DNA of 64,000 nt from Pocillopora verrucosa. Its lineage: Eukaryota; Cnidaria; Anthozoa; Scleractinia; Pocilloporidae. Shown here piece by piece: positions 34,443-46,844 of the stretch. The translations under genes were made by a program, and so were the position numbers. The stretch lies in contig NC_089315.1 of assembly GCF_036669915.1 (NCBI RefSeq), positions 16,266,003-16,330,002 of the forward strand, written 5' to 3'. The first letter of the stretch is position 1; every line of letters starts with the position of its first letter. The notes below the pieces were generated by a model, which was given only the letters and a program-made list of their open reading frames with translations, did no database searches and was not told the DNA's origin.

Positions 34443-37295
34443 GGATTTATTGCCCCACAAACACAGTTGTCTTTCTTTCCCGGCTCTAGTCACTATTCAT
34501 TCTTGATAAAGTGAAATTTTGTGCTAAATTATAAATCCTTTATTGACAAAGCTTGTTCGGTCAAGATGGCTTGATGTTAGCCTCGTTATTTCTTCCTTTT
34601 TTTTGGAAAACGCAAAAAAGAACTCAACCAAAATCCAGCCATCTTGGCCTCGTGCCCAGTCAGTAACGTATATCTAAACGAGATGTTTGGGAAACCCCAC
34701 TATCCCACCGAGGGAGAGACTTTTTTTCATAATTTCTTCATTTTGCTTAATTAAAACGTTACAACCTACAAAACTTCAATACTACGATACTACAGTACTT
34801 CAAACTTATAATATTACAATGCAATATTATTTTCTGTTAATGAAAGCATGGTGAGATTGTATCCGCAGCCTAGCGAGTCAGTCTTGTTTGCGAATTTTAC
34901 AAGGTTAGAAAAGGAGATCGTATTAAACACAAGGCTGCTCCCTATTCGTTTATTAGGCTTAATTTCTCGAGGTAAATCTTACTCAGGAACACATGGAAAA
35001 TCCCTTTACGCTGATTAGGTTTTTGTTTCGTTTTATCATGTAGAGGCCTGTCACTGTGGGGTATTGGATGCACCTACCAATTACATGAAACCGTGAGAAC
35101 AAAGAAGCAAGGCTCTTCATCAGTGGAGACTTTACTGCACAACGAAGGTCAACAGATCCATCCCAGAGCTTAGATCTGATTCTAACCGATCGTGATGTAC
35201 TCAACATTGCGCTTATCTCGTCGCACCATACACGGATAGTTGAGAGATCTGAAAGTGATTGATCAGGCGATTTCTGATCAAAAGTTAAAGGACATTTCTT
35301 GAGAACAGCCCAAACTGATTTGAATATTAAATCCATTGTTATATTTTCCCTTTTAAATGGTATATACATGACTCTGTTATTTTGCCTTGGGAACCTCTTT
35401 CTCCTTAATTTACTGTAAGCATTGTATTATTACGTAAAGATACAATTTACCGAATTTCTGAACAGTTAAGGATGGGAAAAAACCGTTGGGAAAATATGGG
35501 ATTTGGATCCACCCTCTAAGGGCCCATACAGCCAAATATGACGATATTACCTTAGTAACTGTAGCTTTGGCAAACTTGGTTTCACAGATAATCATTGATG
35601 TACGTCCAAATCAAGCCTTGAGACAATAGAGCTATTTAATAGAAATTAGTTTAATTCGGGAAAACTGAGTGATTGTACTGACGAAATCAGCATGTTTTTC
35701 GATAAAATCCGTCGCAAAAAGTGAAGTGGGTGTCTACTTGCAAGAATTTTGGCTTTGACAAAACGCCAACGCAGTTTGAGTCGATAAGAAATTGTATAGA
35801 CTTTTGAACTACCTCACTTAAACGCTGGAAATCGAGGGTGATCTAGGCGTGATTGATTTCAGTGCAGGATCGGATTGGTCGGGAGGATGGCGCGAGTTTC
35901 AAAGACCAATCATAGAGCGTAGTGCAGAAAAACCAATACAATTCTGGATTACCTTCGACAATTTTGTTTTCTGTCAATACTTTGTCTCGTACCCAGACTC
36001 CACACGGTCACACAGCTCTAAACGTAACAAACGCTGTCCTCCGTAAACTTGCTCTTGTTTCCATCAAGCTTAAGCTGCGAGAATAAGATGCTCCCAAACT
36101 CTCAACTGGATCGCTGCATTTTACCGAAACGGAAACCTGTTCGAATGTCATAGATATATAACCATTATCCCATCATATTGGCATCATACGCTGCTCGCAT
36201 GCAGGTAGGGGTTGCAGAAAAGTTCTTCACTAATGTCGAGCACCCCTCGAGGAGTAAAAGATCGAGGTTGAACAGACTGCAAAATACTACTGCTGTGTCA
36301 CGAAATTCTGTATGGTATCGATTCTCTTTTCTTTAAAAAGTTCAGTATCAACGGTCATTTCAAAGGATTGTCCGTAAAACCTCTGTTTTCCTCTTTTCCT
36401 CTTCTCTTGAAAGCCCTTTTTGATCTAACATGCAAGCTCGCACGTCCAAAATGGAAATTATTCGTTACATAAATTAACGACGACAGCTTGCTAACCACGC
36501 GTATCAGGGGAAACGTGCTGGAGTAGAATTTCTGTTTAGCCAATCACGGTTAGTCCTTGACACTGGGTCACCTTGTTATGATTCTAATATGAGCTTGTCA
36601 GTTTTTGGACGAGGGTAAAAGATTATCCTTTTCTGGTCAACTCTGCCAAGAAAAACTAGGAAAGGAAATGCTGGTTTAGCAAAAGCGGCTAATAGGTCTG
36701 GCAACCCCAGTTTCTTTTATTTCCTCGTTGACCCTTGATGATAACGTTTTCATTTCTATTATAAGTCGAATATTCTGCTCGCTTTGTCATGCTAACCTAA
36801 CGAGGAAACGTCTTAAGACGAGGAAGAAATAAAAGGCAAGACGATCAATGCCATCGGGAAAAGGAATTTTTTGGAGCGGAAGAGAGTGAATAAAAACTCA
36901 TTGTGTTTCCTCTTTGATTTCATGAATAAGTGAGCGATAAGCCGATGATTTATTGATTTGATTCGCTTCAATAGAAGTTCAAAGCCGTGCAAGACAAAGG
37001 TAATTTCACTCACGAATATTTATCAAAATAAACTGCTTTTCTTTCAACCAGCGAATTTGATCTTCTTTGGTAAAATAGTCGGATTTAAAAAAATAAGCCT
37101 CGGGACTTTCCAGTTGTCTTACTAAACGCGGATTTGGAAAGTCAAATTTGAATTCCAAAAATGATTGTGGTTTTTTTTCTACGATATCATGAGTGGCCTC
37201 TCTTGTTTATATTACGTCTTTTCCGGTAAGGATATTATAAATTACGAAAGCGAAAGCGGAAAAAATAATGGTTTTTCTCGATCAATTAAAATTCC
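34443..37295. other. No gene seen
   Basis: Intergenic sequence upstream of the minus-strand PAN/EGF/LamG gene. A TATAAT-like box on the minus strand near 34526-34531 is a possible promoter for the signal-peptide exon. Open frames at 34983-35369 (-), 35849-36046 (+) and 36813-37013 (-) show no recognisable domain. Confidence 0.4.
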
Positions 37296-37487
37296 TTACG
37301 GGAGAGTTGTGTGTTCAAAATATCTCCTTTCCGTGCGCTGCCTGCGGTGTGTCTGCTTGGCGTAGTCAACGCGAACTGAATTATGGGCCACTTCCGAGTA
37401 CGACCATAGCAGCGTTTCGACAATTGACCCTTTGTAGCGCTTGTCTTGGTGGAATTTATCGAGAGATTTTGCGTGGACATTCGCCAT
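37296..37487 (-). CDS. Unrecognised first-exon candidate
   Basis: ATG at 37487 opens 63 codons starting MANVHAKSLDKFHQDKRYKG, with wobble positions that look coding and a charged, arginine-rich C-terminal half. The stop overlaps a plausible donor (CTCCC followed by GTAAGG near 37300), so the exon may splice onward and not stop. I found no matching downstream exon. The opposite strand is also open across this stretch, so one of the two is a shadow. I do not recognise either. Confidence 0.3.
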   Translation of the reverse strand: MANVHAKSLDKFHQDKRYKGSIVETLLWSYSEVAHNSVRVDYAKQTHRRQRTERRYFEHTTLP

Positions 37488-37641
37488 TTAAGTGTTAAGC
37501 TACTTAAGTTTGATATGCAGAGCTTTTAACAATTGTTGTTCGCAAGGTAAGTCTTGTCTCGATTGAGTAGTTCCGACTGTAAATTTGAACTCTTCGCTTG
37601 TCCAGTGTGAGTTACTCGCGAGCTTTTAACTTTGTTGAATA

Positions 37642-38226
37642 TTAAATTTTGCCTGCTATCAAGAACGTTTTAAGCTCACCAGGTTTCATTTTACTGACGA
37701 TCACTGTTTTATGATGTTTTAAGACTTTGTGGATCTCGTTGCAGGTGGCCCGAAGGTCTCCAAACAGTGTGAGGTTTACGGTACGTGCTAGCTTATGGCT
37801 GTTGTCATTTGCAAAGTGTTTTCCTGGTTGACTAAATTCCATGGTAGTAGGTTCTCTGTATTTAAGGTGGGGGAATATTCGATTAATTTTCTCAAGTTGT
37901 CCTTGGTTGGTAAGAAACAGTGAATTCGTGACCTTTTCTAGAATTTCACTTTGTGTCCTCCAACGAGGTTCGATTTTATACTATTAGTAATTACTTCGAA
38001 AGTCTTGTTCCCATTTGCAGTAGTCGTCTAAATTTATGCAAAATCGATTGAAGTTTACATTTATCGAATCATGTAAGACCTCATCAGTCGCTGTGGAATT
38101 ATCGTTATCGATCTTTGTTTGCAAGTAGATAGCTGTTGTGTTTGAAGGCGTCACAATTTGTGATATTTTTCTTCCGTTTTCCCGCAGGAGAAGACCTCGC
38201 CTGATTGCCGACAAGATTACTGAAAA
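37642..38226 (-). pseudogene. Unrecognised ORF interrupted by paired stops
   Basis: On the minus strand one frame is open from about 38226 to 37642 (about 190 codons) except for adjacent TAA and TAG codons near 37984-37979. The second half contains TNSLFLTNQGQLEKINRIFP and NEIHKVLKHHKTVIVSKM and ends at 37642. The first half has no ATG in frame but follows a CTGATTTTCAG acceptor-like site. It lies divergent from the NEK gene, whose ATG is at 38281. It could be a decayed gene, a transposon remnant, or two pieces of a real gene. No family is recognised. Confidence 0.4.
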
Positions 38227-38280
38227 TCAGTGATCATACAGTTAGCTCGCTTAACCTGTTAAATTAAAAAACCGATTAGT

Positions 38281-41200
38281 ATGGCTGCAATGGAGGAAGG
38301 AAATGGCGATAGTATGTCTACTGATAGTGGCCAAGCAGTTGGCCTGCAATATACTAGTCAGAAGAATTTTGAAATTGAGAAGAAAATCGGAAAAGGACAG
38401 TTTAGTGTGGTTTACAAGGCTCGATGTCTCCTAGACAACTCTATAGTTGCACTCAAGAAAATACAGGTGAGCTTAAAATTCGATCGGTGATATTGAGAGA
38501 CAGAGCTCATGCTTAGCCCGCGAACAATTCTTAACTACGGTTTCAGTTCACGATGGGGGGATTTTTGGGCCTCATACGCACAGGTAATTGGTTTGCTGTG
38601 CTTGGCGACTGAAGAATTCGATTCGGTTCAAGAGAATTTCGCGATAATTGCTTGTGAAGTGAGTTTAGTCGTTGCATGCATAGGTTGTCATTTGTCTGAA
38701 AGTAAATTTTGCTGTGTTTTAATGTAAACAAGTTTCATTACTCTGGCAAAGAATCGGCTTCGAGTTTGCACGACGGGGGCCACTTTTTGAGATGGCAACC
38801 TCTTCCTACATGCATAGCACGTAAATAATGGCTTTCGTTTGCCCCAAATACACCCTGTAACTGAGTGAAGGGAAGTTATTGAACCAAGGTGCATCATGCA
38901 ACAAAAAACAATGAAGAGAAAGGAGAAAACTTATCTAAAGATAGTAACACGGAAGCCAGGTGCAATTTGTTTGCTTAGAGATAACATTAGAAATTTGCAT
39001 ACATCTATTGTCAACCGACGAGTTTTGAACTGTGCCTACTTATAATGAATTGAAAACTGAAGGCATTATATGCAACAACAAAAAAAAAGTGTTACTTATT
39101 GTGGAATGTTCAATAAGAATATTCCCACTAAATTAATTATTCTAAGATTAAGTGTGAACTATATTATTAACTGGCTTGTCCCAACCTCTACTCTACTCTG
39201 GTTAGGTTAGTTGTTGCAGGTGGACTAGAATCTAATGCACTTGCAGATGGTCCATTTGTTAACATCTCCCTTACACTCAACTGATATTGTTTTTATTAAT
39301 TCTAAATTTTTTGAAACAGGAGAATTTTCCAAATTGAAAACAAGGTGCTAAATAAACAAACCAATTTGCCACCTGTTTGTTATGATTATCAATACTTTTT
39401 GCTTTGTTAAGAGTAAATTTTGGAAGAGAAGTCCTTCTTATTAATAAATTATTAGACCTTTGTACAACAATAATGTTCTGATTGGTTATTTCATTTTTGC
39501 ATGTGGAACATGATGTCAAACTTGTCAAAATTTTATGGATGGTAAGGGAAAAGAATATGTTTTTGAGATCTAGTCAAGTAAAATGATTTTGGCAAGTTAT
39601 TTTCATGCTATTCCTGAAAATCTATTAATACCTCCATCTTAACTCCTTGACAAGGGAATTTTAAAATAGTTGTGTACAATTTATTGTAGTGTACTTATTA
39701 ATTTTGGCATATTTAATTTATATTCCAACTTCTCAACCAGTTCTAACTGATATTTCTGGTTTTCATATAAATTTATTTTTAATGTTATCTTCTTGAGATC
39801 TTTGAAATGATGGATGCAAAAGCAAGACAAGATTGTATAAAGGAGATAAAGTTACTTCAGGTAAACATTTTGTCCAGAGCATTGCTTCCCATGAATATAT
39901 TTGATTCTTCATACGCTTTGTAAAGTGTGGGTTGACTTTGTTGATGGTTTTGTTCCTGTTTGAGGGTTTTAAGGGTGTCTGTGGCTAAATCAGCATTAAT
40001 TTGATATAACAAGTTTAGGTAGGAAATGCCTAAATTCTACGTATTAGGGTTAAGAACACCTTATTACTCCAACACATTAGTTTGTTTGTGGAACACAAAA
40101 TTCAGCATGGAAACTCTAGTTTCAACATTACTCTTCTAAGGGTTTCAAAATTCAGTGGCATGAAAATTCTAGTTTCCCACATTACTCTTCTTGCAACTTC
40201 AAAACCATAGCTGGGTAGCAGGTAGACCTATCCACATGTAGTGGGCCTACTGGCTGCCTACAGCTTGTTCACAATATCATAAGATTCAGACAACTTACTG
40301 GTCCAAGTTGGTTGCCTTCAAAGAATAATGAAGTAACACGAATGAAGACCTTAGAATGCAGGAAAAGGGTCACTTGGGAGACATGAATTCAGAATTTAAA
40401 ATTTCTCGAGGAACATACCACTTCACTCCTTTAGGTTCAGAATGCTCTTTAACTTAATCAGAAAATAATGTCCATCGTTGTCTAAAATTACTTAAATGTA
40501 CCTTCTTGTGCACAAATTTGATACCCTTGGTTTTCTTCTTTCAGCAATTAAACCATCCCAATGTTATCAAATATTTGGCTTCTTTTATAGAGAATAATGA
40601 GGTATGTTGTTGTTTATTGATTCTTTTTGTGTCCTGTGTGTCAATAAAACTTGTAGTGTGCAGCTCTGAGCTTATTGTTCCTTTCCTAAAGTAAAATGTG
40701 TGCATGATAGATCAGCACTAGCAGTGCATGAGAACAAGAGGTAGTTGTATTTCAGTTTTAGTCTTAAAGAAAAAAAGGTAGAAAATCAGATTACAATTTT
40801 TGTATCTGATTATTCCTTACTTAATCATGTAAGAGTCAAATAATCTTACTTTTTTTATTGCACTCTCCACAGCTTGTTATAGTATTAGAATTAGCAGATG
40901 CAGGAGATTTATCAAGAATGATAAAGGTATGACTTACACATACACAGTATTGTGCAAAAGTAGTGCAAACAGAAATTGCAGAATTTCATTTCTTGTTCTT
41001 TTGAAATTTCATTGAACTTTCTTGCAAAAGTTGGTATAAGATACTCACCTGCAACTCATGTCATTTTGCAATAACAAAGAGCAATATTTCTTCAAATTTT
41101 GTCACATTTAAGTTTGCAATGGGAAACATTTTTATGCTGGCCTTTGTTCACTTGGGAAAATGTATAACAATTCTCTGTATGGTACAACTTTCACATATAC

Positions 41201-44200
41201 ATGTACATGTACTGGTATTTATATTATTGATATTGGTAACAGGATTGCATGTCAGCCAATCTAGTCTTTAATCATACAAATGATTAACAGATAGAATTGG
41301 ATGGCACAAAGTACTGTTACTAATTAGTTAAGACTGTATTTGATATGGCATTTGACAAAATACCTTCACTTAAATGTCTTTGTTGATAAAACATATCGGT
41401 TGACTTTTTTCCTTGAGAAAATGGATGTAATGATCTGTACTGTGGATACACAGGGTACCAGTGTTCTCCCTTACTTTTTAAGCATTTAACTGGTGGAGCA
41501 TTCCTTTTACTTGCTGACTTTTCAAGAAATTTTCAGCAGTAGTAATGAGCACTTTGGGTGGTAAATTTTATTGATTACCGCCTGAACAGGAAAACACTCA
41601 GAGTTATACAGCCATGAGCCTTGTTTTGCCTATTACTTTGTTCATTTAACAAGTTTGACACATACATAGTCCGATCAGTTCTCAAATTTGGCTGCTTATA
41701 GCCAATCATGTTCAAAAATGTTGTTTCTACAGCATTTTTTACAAATAACAATACCTTGAGATCTAACTTTTTAAATTAATTTATTCCCTTAAGTGAGTAC
41801 TAGAGCCCTAAAAACATGAAAAAAAAGATGCAATAGGAATTTAAAAAACATGGCAAATTAAAAACACTTCTTGTTAGGGTTAAAAAAAGAAGCCATGATA
41901 AATATTTTCTTGTGTTAATATTCATAATTAATTGAGATATATATTTTTTATTAAAATAGCATTTCAAAAAACAGGACAGATTGATTCCAGAGAGGACAGT
42001 TTGGTAAGTGTCCCAGCCTCATATTTGACTGTAAACATCAAAAGGAGCAGTTACCTTTAAAGAGCCTGCCTGCCTGCCTGTTTATCCTAAATACATGTAG
42101 CACTCACTGTGTTATGTGCATTTTGAGCTGACTGTTTCTGTGGGTGTTGATGAAGGGTAGCAAAGACTGAAAGAATACATGTGAAACTGATCAGAGTGGT
42201 AGTAATGAACATGTGCCTTTTGGCTGTTATTTAGAAAACATTCAAGTAATTGTGGCCAAAATGATTGAGAATCTTTCTTATCGGACTAGCTCCTCACTCA
42301 GCTGAATCTAAGATAAAAGAATTTTGACACTTTTTCAATATCTTGTGTAGGTTATCAACTTGTTTTTCTAGGTTATTAAGGATCGGGGAGAAACCTTTCC
42401 AAGGCTGAATTTGGCATGTTACTTATCATTTATGTGCACATTTAACATAAACCTTAGATGTTTTTGGTGTTGGAATTTCAGATCTGTAAATGCTATAATT
42501 TTATTATTGGACGTTTCAGGAAATACTTTGTTCAACTGACTGCAGCTCTGGAGCACATGCATTCGAGACGTGTCATGCACAGAGGTTGGTGAACTTATCA
42601 ACTGCACTTGAACTTTTTGCTGCATCATTTTTGTACTGTAGCTTGAGGGATACTTGGCTCTCTGCAAAGGGATATCCCCATCCCACAAGGCTTCCCTACT
42701 ATGATCAAGACTGTTCATATGATGATGACTCCTACTTGAGCTTTCCAATTGTCAGTCATTGACAGCAGCATAAAAATAAGCACCCTCAGTTACTCCCACT
42801 TCTGTAAATATTTGATTACTGTAACACTTACAAGCCCACAAATTGAGTTTTACACAATGCTGCCTCTAGTCAGGAGGATATAAACTTTATTAAGTTTTAA
42901 ATTTGTTGGCTCTTCAGAGAAGGTTCAGTTTGGTGACACTGTTCTGGAGGCCTTTATGAGTCTAGCCTTTCAAATGTTAACACACTTTATTTACAGACAT
43001 CAAGCCTGCCAATGTCTTTATAACTGCATCTGGTGTGGTAAAGCTTGGTGACCTTGGTCTCGGAAGATACTTTAGTTCCAAGACTACTGCTGCACATTCT
43101 TTAGGTGATAAAAATATATCTATTAATAATATTATTAACTTAGCTGTGCAAAGCCTCCAAGAGAATAACATTTATTTCACTTAAGACACATTGGCTCATT
43201 ATATTACGGTAAAGTTACATTTGCTCTGACACAAGTCCACTCCCAAGGACACAAAGTACCTCTGTTTGAGGCTTACAAGGACAATTGAAAAGTGATATAA
43301 TAACACAAATCCACACAACCAGGGCCCAGTTGTTCCAAGGCTAATTAGTGCTAACCCAGGGTTTTATTCTAATCCAGGTATCTATTTTCCTCTGTTTAAA
43401 AGCCGTTTTGGGATAATTTCCCCTATTCTTTTAAGAGCGTTTAATCACCAAATTGTACACAAATGGACTTAAACTGAATCTTCTTATAAAACTTTCAGAT
43501 CTGAAATCAAATTTCACACTAACCCTGGGTTATCTCAACCCTCGAACAACCCAGTCTGGAAACCCAAGCTGAACTCAAATTTGCAGGGTTAAAATTGTAG
43601 TGATACACTGTCACAAGTTCCCAGCCTTTGTGCAAGTTGAACATTAATACATGTACAAAATAACAGTAGACAATAGCCATGAGCTTGGCTGTTGTAGTGA
43701 TAGCAATATAATTCTCATGTTAGTGGGAATGCACAAGTTAGCCAGCAAAACTGGTAGAATCTTTTAGATACTGATGTGATTTTTCATTGTCAGTGGGGAC
43801 ACCTTATTACATGTCGCCAGAGAGGATACATGAAACTGGATATAATTTCAAGTCTGATATTTGGTCTCTGGGTTGTCTTTTATATGAGGTTAGTAACACT
43901 GGCTTAGGATACCAGAGGGTGAAGAGAATGCTGTCAAATTATCTTTGAGGGTATTATTTGGCAATGTTGACATAGCATGAGTTGAATAATAGTTTATGGA
44001 AGGTGTTAATCAGAGAGAAAGTGTTATCATAAAATAATTTGTGGTCTTCTTTGTACAAATTGCTTTGATAGATGGCTGCCCTCCAGTCACCTTTCTATGG
44101 TGACAAAATGAACCTGTATTCACTGTGTAAGAAGATAGAATCTTGTGATTACCCCCCCTTGCCAGCAGAACATTACTCTGAAAAGGTAATACAAGTTAGC

Positions 44201-44751
44201 ATGTTTTGTACAGTTGAACTCCTTTCTTGGCAAACTTTTCTTTTTGCCAAAGTATAAAATATGGTGTGTTGGAGATGCATGAACCGAACAGTTTGCAAGC
44301 TGGACTTGGAGTGGAGAGAACCTGGCCGGGGTATTGTGTTGTGTCCCAGGGCAGGACAATTAATTGTCACTGTTCTTTGCTCCATTCAGGAGTATAAATG
44401 GGTGGTGTTGAGATGTCAGGAAAGCCTGAAAAAATGCTTGGGGGGGAAGGTGACCTGCAATGAACTTGCATATTATCCAGGGGAAGTTGCAACACTCCTA
44501 GTGGTTTCATGAGAGACTGGAATGAACTTTGCAATTTGAGGTCCCCTTGACTCAAGTGCAGACTTTATATTTTTCTTTTACTAATTGAGATAATTTTGTG
44601 TGCATTGTTGCAGTTGCGTGATTTAGTGAGCCGGTGTATTAAATCTGACCCAGACCAGAGGCCAGGTATCACAAAAGTCAATGAGGTGGCACAAATGATG
44701 CATGCAGGCAATCTTCACCAGTTCCCCTCTTCCCCCCAAATGAAACAATAA
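38281..44751 (+). CDS. NEK7: NEK6/NEK7-type serine/threonine kinase
   Basis: Ten coding exons with phase-consistent GT-AG junctions: 38281-38466, 39798-39860, 40545-40601, 40873-40926, 41960-42003, 42520-42584, 42997-43104, 43794-43888, 44072-44185 and 44614-44751 (TAA). The 307-residue product is close to vertebrate NEK6 and NEK7 (about 300-313). Visible features: glycine loop [12 protein letters not shown] (36-47), Lys59, Glu78 in IKEI, HRD at 155-157, DLG in place of DFG at 175-177 (a NEK6/7 trait), activation-loop [14 protein letters not shown] with Ser191, SPE at 200-202 and the C-lobe motif SDPDQRP. There is no C-terminal extension, as usual for NEK6/7. By family knowledge it acts in mitotic spindle and centrosome function downstream of NEK9. 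The choice between NEK6 and NEK7 cannot be made; an invertebrate single orthologue of both is likely. Confidence 0.95.
40095..40210. repeat. Two-copy tandem repeat in NEK intron
   Basis: The motif AAATTCAG...TGGAAACTCTAGTTTC...ACATTACTCTTCT occurs twice in succession, about 60 bp apart, with small differences. Confidence 0.6.
41227..41335. mobile_element. Degraded MITE, family C
   Basis: TATTGGTAACAGGATTGCATG with an inverted GATAGAATTGGATGGCAC near the other end parallels the element at 26782-26925. It lies in the fourth intron of the NEK gene. Confidence 0.5.
43322..43560. mobile_element. MITE with GGGCCCAGTTGTTC-type ends
   Basis: The left end GGGCCCAGTTGTTCCAAGG, followed by CTAACCCAGGGTT, is mirrored at the right by ACCCTGGGTTATC and CGAACAACCCAGTCTGG. 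It is about 240 bp, non-coding, and lies in the seventh NEK intron. Confidence 0.65.
44265..44580 (+). mobile_element. SINE-like repeat, family S2
   Basis: Ordered blocks GGGGTATTGTGTTGTGTCCC, GGAGTATAAATGGGTGGTG, and CCTGCAATGAACTTGC followed by ACACTCCTAGTGGTTTCATG. The same head block occurs reversed at 54645-54745, where a tRNA-like head is better preserved. It lies in the ninth NEK intron. Confidence 0.5.
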
Positions 44752-44873
44752 TTTAAAGAAACTTGATGAGTAATATCAGTGATACACTGAGTAATTTATT
44801 ACAAATATTAATGCCCAAAATTCTTGGTTGAGTGTGCCTTGTAGCATATCTTAATTTTAAGAAATTGATTGAA

Positions 44874-44879
44874 AATAAA
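44874..44879 (+). terminator. Polyadenylation signal of NEK gene
   Basis: AATAAA 123 bp past the stop codon; the first clear signal in the 3' flank. Confidence 0.5.
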
Positions 44880-46669
44880 GAAATTCGAATCAAAAGAGAG
44901 AAACCTGGAGATGAATATGGATGGTCAAAGATTTAAAACTCCAACTGATCTTCTAACCAAAGAGTGATATTTGGGTTTCCACCTTCTTTTAATTGCCTTA
45001 ACTTAAGAACTTTTCTTAGTGGATACAATGTAATTGGTTTTCAAACATTCAATTCACAGTGAACTGCATGCAAAATTGAATTTCATGGAGGGAAATTGAA
45101 TATGGCAACATTTCATTGCACAGATGCATGAACTTATTTATTCATACTGCGGAAATAATCAGCTGCAATTTTGCACCTCTACATTTTGTAGTTTTTTTCG
45201 TCTTCTGTTGAAAAGGATAATGAAGTTGCATGAGACTCCATTAGGGGTTATAAAATGTTGTATCTTTTCAAGTATTTTATAAATTACTTTCTGGATTTTC
45301 ACAGCAAGAATTATTTTATAGAGATCTTCTTACTACTGAAGTCTCAAGTTTAAATATTGTTTGTGACCCTTTCAAATTTCACTTTATTCTAAGATCCACT
45401 TAGTGTGTAAAATGTAAATGGCCTTTACTTAGGTTGTGTAATATAGTTTCAGGGTGTGCTTAAAAATAATAACTTTAGCACTTCACAGAGGTGATACAAC
45501 TTGTGTCTCTCGAAATGGCAACTCTCTTTAGGATTGCTAAATAAATCTCATTTTACAGAAGAAGGGGACTGGATTCTTTTTCTCTATTACATTTGCCTGT
45601 GATGTGAGCCACTGTTGGATAATATGATTTCATTGATATGGGGTAAAAGAAAGTGCTTGTTGCCTTATTTGGTACAGAATTAGCATTATTGGAATCAAAT
45701 TATTAATTTTTTTTTGTAATTAATCAAAATTTATGTCATCACAAGTTGTTATCATACTCCCCTCTGGAAAGAGGTACCCTCAAATTTTCCCTGCTCCCAG
45801 TGTGTGGCTTTGTTGCTCAGTTGGTAGTGCCTGGGAAGCATGGGATGAAATCCCATTTGAATCTCAGGTGTTCACCTAGAAAAACGAAGATCAAAAGTAA
45901 GCAGTGCCATGCAGGCAGATTAGTGAGAAATCAAGGGAGGTTTATTTCTGGTTGTGTAATGAAGCAACCCAACCTGACTCAAACTTCCCCTTCCTTTTCA
46001 CTTTCCTGCTACTAATTATAATTGGCTCCGTTTTACTGAATGCCTGGTAGAGGCTTCCCTGTTCTATGCCCTCAGTTTATGAGAGAAGGCTGAAGCTGTG
46101 GTCTAGGGAGGGCAAAATTTGTATGTGGATTAAGGTGGATGGTGTCTTCCTCATCACCCCCTCTTCCCTGAACCACTCATCAACGACTCATAGCCTCGCA
46201 TTGGGTGGTCCCAACTTCAAACAGAAGCCTCTTCACTAGCTGGCCTTAGGGATAGGCTATTATTTCTTTGGTGAAGAGAATGAAATAATGTTCATGTCTT
46301 GTATTCCTTCTACATTCTCTGGACTGCAAATTTTTTGGAGGCTTTGTTGCTTCTGTTAACAAATATTATAGAGGTTTAGATAAACCCATTATGGTCAGTG
46401 TTTTGACCAGAACTCCATTTTATAGAGAACTGTCACTACAGAATATATGAAGATCCACTCCTCATCTCATTTTATAAAGGGTAGTCGTACCTATGGGAAG
46501 GCTTAATTATTAGTTTCAAAACAACAACATGAGAGTGCTAGTTGTGTCAAATCTACCCACACTACAACCATTACAACTCTCAAATATACTATAAATCTGG
46601 TTGGAATCAAGGTGGAGTGATTATAATGTCACATAAAACAAAACACAGTGTTGTCCTGCACAGTTTTTT
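44880..46669. other. Intergenic, mostly without features
   Basis: Spacer between the convergent ends of the NEK and PSMB7 genes. Apart from a tRNA-like SINE fragment near 45800-45905 nothing is recognised. Confidence 0.5.
45800..45905 (+). mobile_element. tRNA-like SINE fragment
   Basis: TTGCTCAGTTGGTAGTGCCT resembles a tRNA A box. AATCCCATTTGAATCTC, about 35 bp on, sits at the B-box position in degraded form. There is no acceptor stem pairing, so it is not a tRNA gene. Confidence 0.4.
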
Positions 46670-46675
46670 TTTATT
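46670..46675 (-). terminator. Polyadenylation signal of PSMB7
   Basis: AATAAA on the minus strand, about 170 bp past the stop codon at 46845. Confidence 0.5.
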
Positions 46676-46844
46676 TCAAACCTTTTTTTTAATAACATGG
46701 TACACATTTCCTTGTAGCCTTTTTTGATAACACAAAGCAGTTACACTGTAAACTTTTGGAAGAGTTTCAGCTTAACACAGAAGTTCTAACTACAGCTTGT
46801 ATTAGTGTACAAATTCAAAGAGATGAACAAAGAGCGAGGAAAGA

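Noticed and set aside
34983-35369. Minus-strand frame, and a plus-strand FISGDFTAQRRS stretch resembling a LINE endonuclease
   Set aside because: The match to a GDF-type motif is too short and nothing else of an endonuclease or reverse transcriptase follows.
42110-42200. Possible C/D box snoRNA in a NEK intron (TGATGA-like and CTGA-like motifs)
   Set aside because: Box spacing and terminal stem do not fit.
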